This document shows positions 1-12,200 of a stretch of 64,000 nt of DNA, piece by piece. The stretch is from positions 77,159,601 to 77,223,600 of the forward strand of contig OZ026522.1 of assembly GCA_964019695.1 (NCBI GenBank). Reading direction: 5' to 3'. The notes under the pieces were generated by a model. That model searched no databases. It saw only the letters and a program-made list of their open reading frames with translations, and was not told where the DNA came from. How positions within the stretch are numbered: the first letter of the stretch is position 1; the number at the start of each line of letters is the position of its first letter. The translations under genes were made by a program, and so were the position numbers. The DNA comes from Loripinus fragilis (taxonomy: Eukaryota; Mollusca; Bivalvia; Lucinida; Lucinidae).

Positions 1-351
1 GTACGCATGCGCAGAAGGAATACTGCAAAGTTTTGGAAAGGAGAGGCATTTATATCCTCAATAATTTAGTACTTTACCTTTTTGAAAACCTATAATGGAT
101 TTACTAAAATTCTGGTCTAAACGACACCCAGTATGAAGACGTAAAATGAGGGGTGGGAGTAGAAAGCGCAAGTTTTCAAGGCTTTGTAAATGATGAATCG
201 CTTTGAAAGGTATTTTGATGCTAACTATACATATTATACTACCCAAACAGACAAATTTTAAAATCATTAGGGCTATTTGAAAATTTAGCTTTTGTAATCA
301 TGTCAACTAGGGAAAATATACGCCTCATCGCTAGAGCTACTTACTTTTAAA
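1..351. other. ATR intron, no recognisable content
   Basis: AT-rich intron downstream of exon N. I searched the minus strand for the next ATR exon (leading to the kinase domain) and saw none, so it lies beyond the left edge. Confidence 0.5.
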
Positions 352-593
352 GACCCTTTGTATTCGGCAAAACCCCTAAAGGAGTACTTTTACAAACAGT
401 GAAGACTCAGATGAAATGACACAAAATGCGGCATTTCATCAGGGTCTACACTGTTTGTTAAGGTAAAAAAGATCTTCACACAATACAATATATTTTTGAT
501 AATTATAACTGGACACCCCTAGATATGTACAAGGGATTATCCAAAGTTTATTGTATCAAACCAGAAGGAAGAATCCATTAGTATACAAAGGGT
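352..593. mobile_element. MITE-A copy next to the array
   Basis: Ends CCTTTGTATTCGGC and ATTAGTATACAAAGGG are inverted; the inside has a GAAATGnnnCATTTC-type palindrome (about 405-445). The right end overlaps the first 150-bp unit and is the source of the non-exon part of every unit. Confidence 0.75.
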
Positions 594-3270
594 AAACTGC
601 AACCTTCTACAGGTCATACCTACCTATCTTCCAATAACCTCTTGAGCGCTCTAAAGTCTTTAGTAACACTAAGTGTAGTAGCTGTAGGGATATCTTTCTC
701 ACATAATTCTAGCAATCTCTCTGTCCATTAGTATACAGAGGGCTAACTGCAACCTTCTACAGCCCGTACCTACCTATCTTCCAATAACCTCTTGAGTGCT
801 CTAAAGTCTTTAGTAACACTCAGTGTAGTAGCTGTAGGGAAATCTTTCTCACATAATTCTAGCAATCTCTCTGTCCATTAGTATACAGAGGGCTAACTGA
901 GACCTTCTACAGCCCGTACCTACCTATCTTCCAATAACCTCTTGAGTGCTCTAAAGTCTTTAGTAACACTCAGTGTAGTAGCTATAGGGAAATCTTTCTC
1001 ACATAATTCTAGCAATCTCTCTGTCCATTAGTATACAGAGGGTTAACTGCAACCTTCTACAGTCCATACCTACCTATCTTCCAATAACCTCTTGAGTGCT
1101 CTAAAGTCTTTAGTAACACTCAGTGTAGTAGCTGAAGGAAAATCTTTCTCACATAATTCTAGCAATCTCTCTGTCCATTAGTATACAGAGGGCTAACTGA
1201 GACCTTCTACAGCCCGTACCTACCTATCTTCCAATAACCTCTTGAGTGCTCTAAAGTCTTTAGTAACACTCAGTGTAGTAGCTGAAGGAAAATCTTTCTC
1301 ACATAATTCTAGCAATCTCTCTGTCCATTAGTATACAGAGGGCTAACTGAGACCTTCTACAGTCCATACCTACCTATCTTCCAATAACCTCTTGAGCGCT
1401 CTAATGTCTTTAGTAACACTCAGTGTAGTAGCTGAAGGGAAATCTTTCTCACATAATTCTAGCAATCTCTCTGTCCATTAGTATACAGAGGGTTAACTGC
1501 AACCTTCTACAGCCCGTACCTACCTATCTTCCAATAACCTCTTGAGTGCTCTAAAGTCTTTAGTAACACTCAGTGTAGTAGCTGTAGGGAAATCTTTCTC
1601 ACATAATTCTAGCAATCTCTCTGTCCATTAGTATACAGAGGGCTAACTGAGACCTTCTACAGCCCGTACCTACCTATCTTCCAATAACCTCTTGAGTGCT
1701 CTAAAGTCTTTAGTAACACTCAGTGTAGTAGCTGAAGGGAAATCTTTCTCACATAATTCTAGCAATCTCTCTGTCCATTAGTATACAGAGGGTTAACTGC
1801 AACCTTCTACAGTCCATACCTACCTATCTTCCAATAACCTCTTGAGTGCTCTAAAGTCTTTAGTAACACTCAGTGTAGTAGCTGAAGGAAAATCTTTCTC
1901 ACATAATTCTAGCAATCTCTCTGTCCATTAGTATACAGAGGGCTAACTGAGACCTTCTACAGTCCATACCTACCTATCTTCCAATAACCTCTTGAGCGCT
2001 CTAATGTCTTTAGTAACACTCAGTGTAGTAGCTGAAGGGAAATCTTTCTCACATAATTCTAGCAATCTCTCTGTCCATTAGTATACAGAGGGTTAACTGC
2101 AACCTTCTACAGCCCATACCTACCTATCTTCCAATAACCTCTTGAGTTCTCTAAAGTCTTTAGTAACACTCAGTGTAGTAGCTGAAGGGAAATCTTTCTC
2201 ACATAATTCTAGCAATCTCTCTGTCCATTAGTATACAGATGGTTAACTGCAACCTTCTACAGCCCGTACCTACCTATCTTCCAATAACCTCTTGAGTGCT
2301 CTAAAGTCTTTAGTAACACTCAGTGTAGTAGCTGAAGGGAAATCTTTCTCACATAATTCTAGCAATCTCTCTGTCCATTAGTATACAGATGGTTAACTGC
2401 AACCTTCTACAGCCCATACCTACCTATCTTCCAATAACCTCTTGAGCGCTCTAATGTCTTTAGTAACACTCAGTGTAGTAGCTGAAGGGAAATCTTTCTC
2501 ACATAATTCTAGCAATCTCTCTGTCCATTAGTATACAGAGGGTTAACTGCAACCTTCTACAGCCCATACCTACCTATCTTCCAATAACCTCTTGAGTTCT
2601 CTAAAGTCTTTAGTAACACTCAGTGTAGTAGCTGAAGGGAAATCTTTCTCACATAATTCTAGCAATCTCTCTGTCCATTAGTATACAGATGGTTAACTGC
2701 AACCTTCTACAGCCTGTACCTACCTATCTTCCAATAACCTCTTGAGTGCTCTAAAGTCTTTAGTAACACTCAGTGTAGTAGCTGAAGGGAAATCTTTCTC
2801 ACATAATTCTAGCAATCTCTCTGTCCATTAGTATACAGAGGGTTAACTGCAACCTTCTACAGCCCGTACCTACCTATCTTCCAATAACCTCTTGAGTGCT
2901 CTAAAGTCTTTAGTAACACTCAGTGTAGTAGCTGAAGGGAAATCTTTCTCACATAATTCTAGCAATCTCTCTGTCCATTAGTATACAGAGGGCTAACTGC
3001 AACCTTCTACAGCCCGTACCTACCTATCTTCCAATAACCTCTTGAGCGCTCTAAAGTCTTTAGTAACACTCAGTGTAGTAGCTGAAGGGAAATCTTTCTC
3101 ACATAATTCTAGCAATCTCTCTGTCCATTAGTATACAGAGGGTTAACTGCAACCTTCTACAGCCCGTACCTACCTATCTTCCAATAACCTCTTGAGCGCT
3201 CTAAAGTCTTTAGTAACACTCAGTGTAGTAGCTGTAGGGAAATCTTTCTCACATAATTCTAGCAATCTCT
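571..3270 (-). repeat. 150-bp tandem array, 18 units, derived from ATR exon N plus its donor
   Basis: Eighteen units begin at 571, 721, 871 and every 150 bp to 3121 with no insertion or deletion. On the minus strand each unit holds 97 nt of exon N (31 open codons beginning RLLELCEK plus two bases), the donor GTAGGT, about 34 nt of intron and about 19 nt matching the end of the MITE at 352-593. The exon part varies at few sites: a Thr/Ser/Ile codon, a Phe/Ile codon and an Ala/Glu codon; none introduces a stop. The leftmost unit (571-720) is the most diverged. Units 2-18 in transcript order lack the true acceptor, so they should be intronic. Confidence 0.95.
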
Positions 3271-3289
3271 CTGTCAGCTTTGTGTAGTC
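3174..3289 (-). CDS. ATR: ATR exon N (parent of the 150-bp tandem array)
   Basis: 116 nt after acceptor ATTATTATAG: DYTKLTERLLELCEKDFPTA then TTLSVTKDFRALKRLLED and two bases of Arg at donor GTAGGT. It aligns with human TRLTDKLLELCNK and HFKMLKKLVEE. The first 15 or so bases are unique; everything from the Thr-Glu codons to the donor is repeated 17 more times to the left in exact 150-bp steps. Reading through the donor meets an in-frame TAG at once, so only correct splicing is productive. Confidence 0.93.
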
Positions 3290-6200
3290 CTATAATAATG
3301 AAAATAATTTACAACCTTGAAAGTAGACAACTAACTGGTAATCTTAAACTTTTCTTGACCAATGAAATCTTCTATTAACCCTTTGTATACTGGAAACCCC
3401 TAAACTGGTACTTCCCTAAATGGGTACTTTGACAAACAGTGAAGACCCAGATGAAATGCAGCATTATGCTGCATTTCATCAGACATCAAAATTTAGAAAA
3501 TTCTACCTTTGACCCCTCAAAGTACACAATGGGCAGTCCCATACTTGTTATATCAATATGTTTGGGAAATTCCATCAGAATACAAAGGGTTTAGTAGGAT
3601 ACTATAAAGTTGGAATGTCCAATCAAATATTATGTTAAAGTTTATAATTTTCTTATCACATTATACAGTATTTACCCATAATGCTTGAAAAGATAGTCTT
3701 CAGAAACAGTGTAAAACCAGATCAGATTGTTCATGAAGGAGCTGTTTGATCAGGGTTTACACTATTTTCCAATTCCCTCACGATGCAAAATGATTCTCAC
3801 AGTTTTTTCATCAATAATCTGATCTGGATCTACACCGTTTACAATAGAGTTAATATCTGGTATCATACTGTTTTTGAAGTTTATATATTGTTTCAGCACA
3901 GTAATGTAAAAGCTAAACTGTTCTTTCGGACAAGAAAATTTTTCTTTGGACAAGTACATTATGATCATTTACTTGTCCTGGGCACGCACAAAATTTTACT
4001 ATTTCCGCACCCCTGAATGATAATAATTGTAATCCTGCAAGTTTATTGGATTAAAATCAGGAAGGAATGTAGTACATTAAAGTATCCAGCATGGTCAGGG
4101 TTAAAGAAGTGACATAAATGTGAAAATGTTGTTGCTTCATATAAGGTTACACGTAAGGGGATCAGGTCACATTAACTAAATGGATATTATGCAATTATTG
4201 ACTTATGTGGAGGTGGACATGGAGTGTTATTGAACTGAATGTCATATTGACCGACGCGGAGGGGAGGTCAATATGATTAAGTTAACTGCTCAATAACACT
4301 CCATGTCTACCGAAACATAAGTCAACAATTGTTTTATTATATAAAAAATGTATATTAAGCATTTCCTGCCATTTTGGACCATTAAAACCATTGACGTTAT
4401 GGATGGATCATGCAAAACTTCTTGACATTCTGATGTCACTTCCTGTAAGCCATGCAATATTACCGCTTGTTGTGTGCTTTGCAACGTCACGTCCGGCAAA
4501 CCATGTGACATGTAGTTATATCAGCGGCGGTGGATAGGCATTTTAGCCAATCAGAAGATGTTTATCTATAAATTATTTTATAATTTGTTTTCAATAACTG
4601 TTCCTAGATTTTAGATATTCTGCAGGCCTCCAGATAAGAGAGCTTATCAGAAAACCATTTTCTTTATTTCTCATCCAAAACATATGTTGTGGGTACTCAA
4701 AAGAACTGTCTCAATGAGACGGTTCTTTTGAGCACCCAAAACACATGTTTAAATTGCTGGGTAAGAAAATATTTACAATTTTACACTACTAAAATTTCCT
4801 TATCTGGATCTATATTCTGGCATACCTGAATAACCTTCTGTAGACTTGGATTCATTTCCCTGGAAAAGAAAAAATATGAGAAATGTCATCAGTAAATATT
4901 AGTATGTTCAAGCAGTTAACAACAAATAAATAGAGGATATTTACTTTTTTGAGGTGAATACCAAATATATTTCATCGAGTGTGTTGAAAACATTAGAATT
5001 TTCATGAGTGCGCAGCACAAATGAAAATTTCGATGTTTTCAACTCACAAGTTGAAATATATTGGGTATTCACCTAAAAAAAAGTAAATTTTCTTTTTATT
5101 TTATACTTTTTAGAAGATTTACAGTTAATCAATTTGTTAACCATGCTTCAAGCCGAATCACAATAATGTAAAAGAAGACAAAGGAGTATTTGTGACAGAA
5201 TATCTGGATCAATCTACATGATCTATAGTCATCAGGACTTACAGATAAAAAGAAATTTATTCAGCGTCAAAGTGAGACACAAATGACGTCATAAGCCACG
5301 TCATAACTTGTTGATGACGTTGCGTAGCGTAGGTTACATGCATTGCCTCACTCACTGAAGCAGGAGGTGTTAAAAATTCAAAATAGAAAAATTTCACCAA
5401 ATCTGAATTATTTTGGTACCAAAATGTTCCTCGTGTTCTAACTAAGAAAATGACTACCCACACTTGATGTTTTTGTTCACAAATAAGAAAGTTATACTCA
5501 CTTTGCTGTGGAAAAAATATCTTGACAACGCTTCACTCTCATTTGGTAGGAAGACTGCAAATCAGAAATAACTAAATTTTAAAACCAGTTCATTATGAAA
5601 GTGCTACTTATCAAATATTATATTCAGTAAGCTATTCTTTAGAAAGTTTTTACCATATGATGTTGTGGGAGTAATATAATACCATACATTGTATTTAGTA
5701 ACATTATGGAATGACGTCTATTACAATGTTTCGTACATAATTGCAAAACCATGATGTTTTAGCACCCAAAATGTGATTCTAGAGTATTTTTTTATTGTCA
5801 AACAATAAACAGAATCTTGTAATATTGAATGTACTAAACTTGTTTTGAAAAAACGATAAAATGCTTTACAAGCCTTGCATTTGACCTCTTTTCCCTAACT
5901 TGTTAAATAAATTCAATAATACAGGAGCACTCATGTTAGATCCTCTACTTCTTCAGTAGAGTATGTGCAGCTATCTGGTGGAGCTAGTCATCTAGGACTC
6001 TTTTTAAAAAACATCAAGATATAGCCATTATAATTATATCTATGCCAAACATTTACAATGTAGGCCCAGATAAAATTCTCCTAACGAGCAGTTTGATTGC
6101 CACCTATATAGACAAAGATAAACCAACATCTTTAGGCTTTTCTTATCCATCAGTTAAACCTAATAGGTTTTGAGTGCTCAAAAGAACTGCCTCATTGAGT

Positions 6201-9200
6201 TTTTGAGGGCTATGGTGTATGTTATAGGGCTATGGTACACATAATAGGGTTATGGTGTATGTTATAGAGCTTTGTTACACGTTATAGAGGTATGGTAAAT
6301 ATTATAGGGCAATGGCAAATGATATGGGGCTATAGCCTTCAACATGGACAGTAGCCCTATAACGCGTACTACAGCTCTACAACATGTAGTTAAGCCCTAA
6401 TCATGCAACATACATGTAGCCCTATGACATGTACCACATCCCTATAAAATGTACCATAGCTCTGTAACATAGCCCTATACCATGTACTATAATATAGCCC
6501 TAAAACATGTAACCTAGCCTTATAACATGTAACATAGCCCTATAACATGTACCTTAGTCCTAAAACATTTATCATAGGACATAACTGTTATTCAGTGGAT
6601 AACGTCATGTCATAAATAATGTTATAGCCACACGTTAAATAACATTTTCGGCTGGAACAAGTAACGCAACAACAATGCAAATAATGGTGTATGTTTTAGG
6701 CCGATGTTACATTTTATAGAGCTATGTTGTTTGATATGGGGCTATAGCATTCAACATGGACAGTAGCCCTATAACACATACTACAGCTCTACAACATGTA
6801 GTAAAGCCCTAATCATGCAACATACATGTAGCCCTATGACATAATGTACCACATGATGACCGACCATGGTCATGTGGCATATCAAATTGATGGGGGTGAT
6901 GAGAGATGAGAGGAACAGAATACAAGTAAAAACCATAGGGTAAAACTGGCGACCTTGGGGTGGTCAAAAGGTCAAATATCCTTAAATTTCAAAGTCAATT
7001 TTAAAGATTTGTTTACCAAACTTTGTGTGTGTTCTCACAAATAAAAGATATAAAACATATCAAACCAAATTTTCATTCTGTCGCCTGGGTCATGCCCCAG
7101 GGGTGGGAGATGTGGCTGTTGGGGGTCAAAAAATTGAATGTGGGGATTTACGATGCCGACCCATCGACTGCGCATTCTAGTTTGAATTAGTTTTGGGTGC
7201 TCAAAAGAACCATCTCATTGAGACGGTTCTTTTGAGTACCCACAACATACGTTTCGGCTGAGAAACAAGAAAAAATAAATTTGATAATTTCTGTTATGCA
7301 CTCTTAACTAAAGCCCCGAGGGCAATATTACATGTTTGAGGCTAAGGTACATGTTGATGGCAACAAACAGGTTTGGGTCTATAGTATACTTCTACCATGA
7401 CCTCTGAGCAATGACCATTGATTCATTCAATTCATTTACCGTTACAGTAACCCCTCAAAGCATTTTGTGGAAGAATAGCATGTTTTACCTTTGAAACTGC
7501 CATTAGAAGCCAAAGAGCTTGCTGTGGGTAGCTGACTACAAGTCTTGCTATAATTGCCTAAAAAAGAACAATATTTTATTATCTACTATGTAATGAAATA
7601 CAGGAAAATATTGATTAAAAATAATGCGTATATTTCACAGCCGTGAAAATATTGATATTTTCACGGGAGAGAAACCGTAAGATTGGAACTACTTTTTTCT
7701 ATTTTCTCAATATGGTCGAAGGGAAGCAATACTTTATGGCATATCTGCTTCTTTTCTAAGGGAAACAACTATTAAAAAGTCAGAGTTGCTTAGAAGCTTA
7801 ATAAAAGAAAGAGCTTTTATAAATCCGTCTGCTACAACTAGAAAATCAAAACAAATGCTAATGTAAAGTAAGATTCGCTTCTCTTTACCTTAAAAGATTA
7901 TGGGAAATTTGTAGATAATAAAAGGAAAATTCAATTGATTTTTGTTAAATATGTCTTTTATTTCACTCGTGAAGTGGATAATAATTATATTTCACTTGTG
8001 GCGAATCGCCACTCATGAAATATAAATATTGTCCACTTCACTCGTGAAATAAAAGACATATTTAACAAAAACATTTGAATATCCTCTATATATTAATTTT
8101 TCACCTGGATTAACAACTTGGCATGTTAGCAACTGAATTTTCACTTATTCTAACGCATTGTTGGATGTGATTTGATGCTCTTACTACTAATTTTAACCTT
8201 AAAGCCCCACCTATAATTTGCAGCAGAAGACAATTTCAAGTTTTACCGCCTTTTTGAAAATAACAAATAAGGCATGATATTTCATGATAATTGTCTGCTG
8301 GCAGACGAGTCTCATGAAATATCATACCTTATTTTTCTCTAAAATTAAGAAAGATGTCTCAAAATTTGTCATCTGCTGCAGTCGTGATTGACGCTTTAAG
8401 GGTTAACCCTTCATTTAACTCTCAAGTACCATTCACTTTCAGGGTTCATACAGGCAAGTTTGTGTAAAATTCAATAACTTTTCAAGTACTTCTAAATGAC
8501 TCCCTGGATTTTCAAGGACTACAAAATTATGGAAAAAAACTGATTTGCATGTTAAAATTCGACTTTGAAAATGCTACACTAAGATAATGAAGAAGTAGGT
8601 ATTAGAAATAAGTATAAAATTGTTGTGCTTTTACTCTATTAATTTGATTTACTCCATTAACAGTGTACACAGAAAAAAAGTTATACAAAAAATAGTTAAA
8701 TTCAAGGACTTTTCAGGGCCTTAGAGTAATTTTCAAGGCAGATTCAATTTCTTAATGTAGGTACAGTACAGCTCCGGTGGTTTATCACAGACCCACCGAA
8801 GCCGGTGGGTAAGTTTTTTTTGCCCACCGCAACCCCACCCGATGTTCCGCGAAAGTCGCCGCGGCGGGAAGGATTTTCCCCACTGCAAACCCACCGTAAC
8901 CCCACCGCGGGCAATCGATTTTACCTGTATGACCGCGGTGGGGCGAATGGTCGTATAAATGCTTGGCGTGTGACGTCAGAATGATTGACAGCTGTTAATT
9001 TAGACGCTGTTCGTGTAAAAGTAAATACATTAAATTTCCTTTAATTTCTTTTCCTTTTTCGCTTTGGTTTGTGTTTGTGGTGATAAATAAATATATTTTC
9101 ATACCCAACTGGAGTTTTGCTTATTTCACAGAATCTGACACGTGAGTGACGAACCTTATGTGTCAATTTGTGTGTATTTCACACAATCCCTGACGTTGAC

Positions 9201-12200
9201 AGCTAATTACAAGATTTAATCTATTCGAATTTAATCAACAGTTAAACACATACGCAGACCCCCACCCCCTGAAAAAAATACAAAGTTTCTTAGTAATGTT
9301 GGTCTGGATCCCTGGAAAATCACAAATCAAGCTGCCAGAATTTATGTTGGGGCATCATGGGCCCGCCAGCGAAACCAACGAAACGCGTCTCGCAGGCGGA
9401 CCGATGATGGCCCACTTTTAATGGTAATTAGGATCCTCTCTTCTCTCATGAAAAAAAACCCACCTCTGGTTAAGTTTTCTGCATCTGCGCATTTTTAGGT
9501 TATGGTGGCTTTCAGATTTAAATCAGAAGTAACTAAGGCCGCACCAAATAACTTTTAGATTACCATCCCAACCCACCCTTTTGAACAACCGTCCACCCCA
9601 TTTTTTATTTCCTTATAAAAGATTAAATTTCAAGGTAGTAAATGTTTCTTCGAGCACTGTTTTGTACTTTTAAGCAATCGGAAAAATAAATAAAAATAAA
9701 TTAAAAAAAGAAGCTCCAGCCCACCCTATTTTTTCAAAAATTTTATTTGGTGTAGCTTAAGTGAAAACAAAAAAAAACATTTGGTGTGTCAAACAGTGTG
9801 AATCTTGATCAGGGCTAAACTTCTGTCGGACCTGATCTAGACCAAAGCTTTCAAAATTGGGCCATCATCGGCACCATCTAATTGACGTTTCGATGGCGAG
9901 CTGTACCCCCTCTGACAAAACTTTCTTGATCCGCGCTTGTCTCTTGTTCTCACATTCACATGGACTGGATCAGGGAATAAGTGCAAATTTCCTACCATAA
10001 AATGATTGGTTAAGATATTCAGAAATCCAAAATTTCGAGCGAAAACTCGTCACTAAATCTAATCCGTAAATGTGAATGGAATCTCATCACCCTTGTAGAC
10101 TGAACCCGTAAACGTGTACTTTTACGGACAATGATGGCCCAGATTAAATTAAATAGCCCCCACAAGGGTCTGCACTGTTCGCAAAGTTAAAGAAGGAAAT
10201 TGTTTTGGACCTTCTCAAAATTGGTCTGCGGGGTTTCCTTAATGGTTATGTCAAAATCAGCCTACAATTACGCTTCTATTCCAATCAGCGAATAACAAAG
10301 GCGCTGATCAGACTGCACGAATGCGCATAGTGATCTGCATGGATTTGCGCCTGTGTTGTTCGCAATTCCAATAAGAAAGGCCCCGAGGTTATACAACTTT
10401 TTTCATGCTCAACTCTACTATGCAGGAAATTTCATATGCTCATGAAAACTAAAAAATGAAGATTTATATTTCTTTCAAACTCTCAGATGATGTGTTTATC
10501 ATGCTAATAATTGTCAAAATGCCAGCAGTTGGCATTTTAACATTTATGAGCACGATACATTTCGTGCTCAGCTGAGTTGAGCATGGCAAAAGTTTTATAA
10601 ATTGGGACCAGGTTTCTCGCGTCGAGGTTCAGTCACAATATTAACACAGAAAAATCCATTGATCTACAAAGGGTGATGTACGTAGTCTTTAAGCTGGAAC
10701 ACCACCGGCTTTTGAAAAATCGTTTAAACATGTACATGTGTATAAAAGTGAAAGTGTACGTGACTAACTGCACTTAACATCTAAAGGAGCCCATTTTTGG
10801 CAAAACATTTAATTCTTTCGACGAAAGTTGATTCCAAAAGTTAGAAAAAAAGTTTTCGATTGCCATTTGTTGCCCGACTGACAATAAATGAGCTGTGACC
10901 TGTGATTTCCAACAATGTGGCATTTTCACAAGTGTAGACTCAGATCAGCCTGTGCTGCCCCGTTTAAAGCTTAGAAATTCCATATAATGTTCAGTCAGTA
11001 GCTTAACACATACCACATTGTTGGAAATCTCATGTCACTCGGAAACATTGTTTCTAGCTATTTTTATCCACGTTCGTCGATTGTTAAAAGCGTTTTCGAT
11101 TGTCGCTAATCTAGTGTACATTTTTATGTGAAATTACAGCACTTGCGAGCATGAAGGGTTACAGAGGAGCCAGTTCAATGGATCAGTCTGTAGACAAGGG
11201 CTCAGGCTAGATTTAATAACAAGAGTCCCCCATCATATGCTATTAACTGGCCAAAATATGTCCCGGGTTTAATGATTTTCCCGGACAAATGAAACAGCAC
11301 ATGGGATAGCTTTTTTTTTTGCTCCGTGAGCTGGTGCACCGGGAAATGTGTGTGCACGTGTTTTTTGTTTGTTTTATTGATTCTTTACATCCCATCAACA
11401 ATCTTTCAGTTATAAAGGGACCGGTCTTCCTGGGTTGAACCAGTTCTATAAGCTACGATTAATGTTCTTGTTCAAGGACACAACACAGCACTTGACGCCG
11501 GTGAGGCTCGAACCCGCGGCACCTCGATCTCGAGTCAATCACTCTACCACTGAGCCACTGCGCTCCCTGTATGCATGTGTGTGAGTAAGTCGGGTAGGGA
11601 TAGGGGAATCTTTCATTGGACATAGAGAGGACGGCATTGATTAGCTTTGGTACTGGTTCAACCTTGGACATTAAATGATTTGACTGAAATTGTTTGGATT
11701 TGGACGTCACAACGCAGGCCCACTAAGACTAGATATTGCAGCTGCTTATCGAAGGAGTATAGGTTCAGATAAGGACAGGCAAAACATAATTGCCATGTCT
11801 ACATTGTAAATTGAATCTAAATTGTTTCAAACTGTATGATTAAAAGAAATTTGCAGAATGTACTGAGAACTTCAACATGCCAGTGTAATAGAATTTTTTG
11901 TTTGATGTGGTTCATTACGTTCCAATCAACAAAATATCTGTTATATCGGGACGGGTCTTCCTTGGTTGAACCAGTAATAAGCCAGGATTAATGTGCCTTG
12001 CTCAAGGACACAACGCATTGATGCCGGTGAAGCTCGAACCCGTGGCCCTGCGGTATCGAGTCAAGCACTCTACCACTGCATGCTTTATAAAAAAAGAAGA
12101 TTTTTATACAGTATATACATGTAGTTTATTCAACACTATTTCAATAGCGTCTGTGTAATTTTCATGCTTGCTTGTCGCTGATTTTTTTTTCTTCAAATCA

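Noticed and set aside
1..570. The next ATR exon (towards the kinase domain)
   Set aside because: No splice-flanked sequence resembling the human segment after LKKLVEE was found on the minus strand; it is probably beyond the left edge.
571..3270. CRISPR array or ordinary satellite
   Set aside because: Repeat spacing is regular, but there are no unique spacers and the unit contains an ATR exon end with a splice donor; the rest of the window is animal DNA.
571..3289. Polyexonic protein repeat (18 copies of the exon all translated)
   Set aside because: Units have no strong acceptor, possible exon lengths (95 or 97 nt) break the frame, and reading on past the donor meets TAG immediately.
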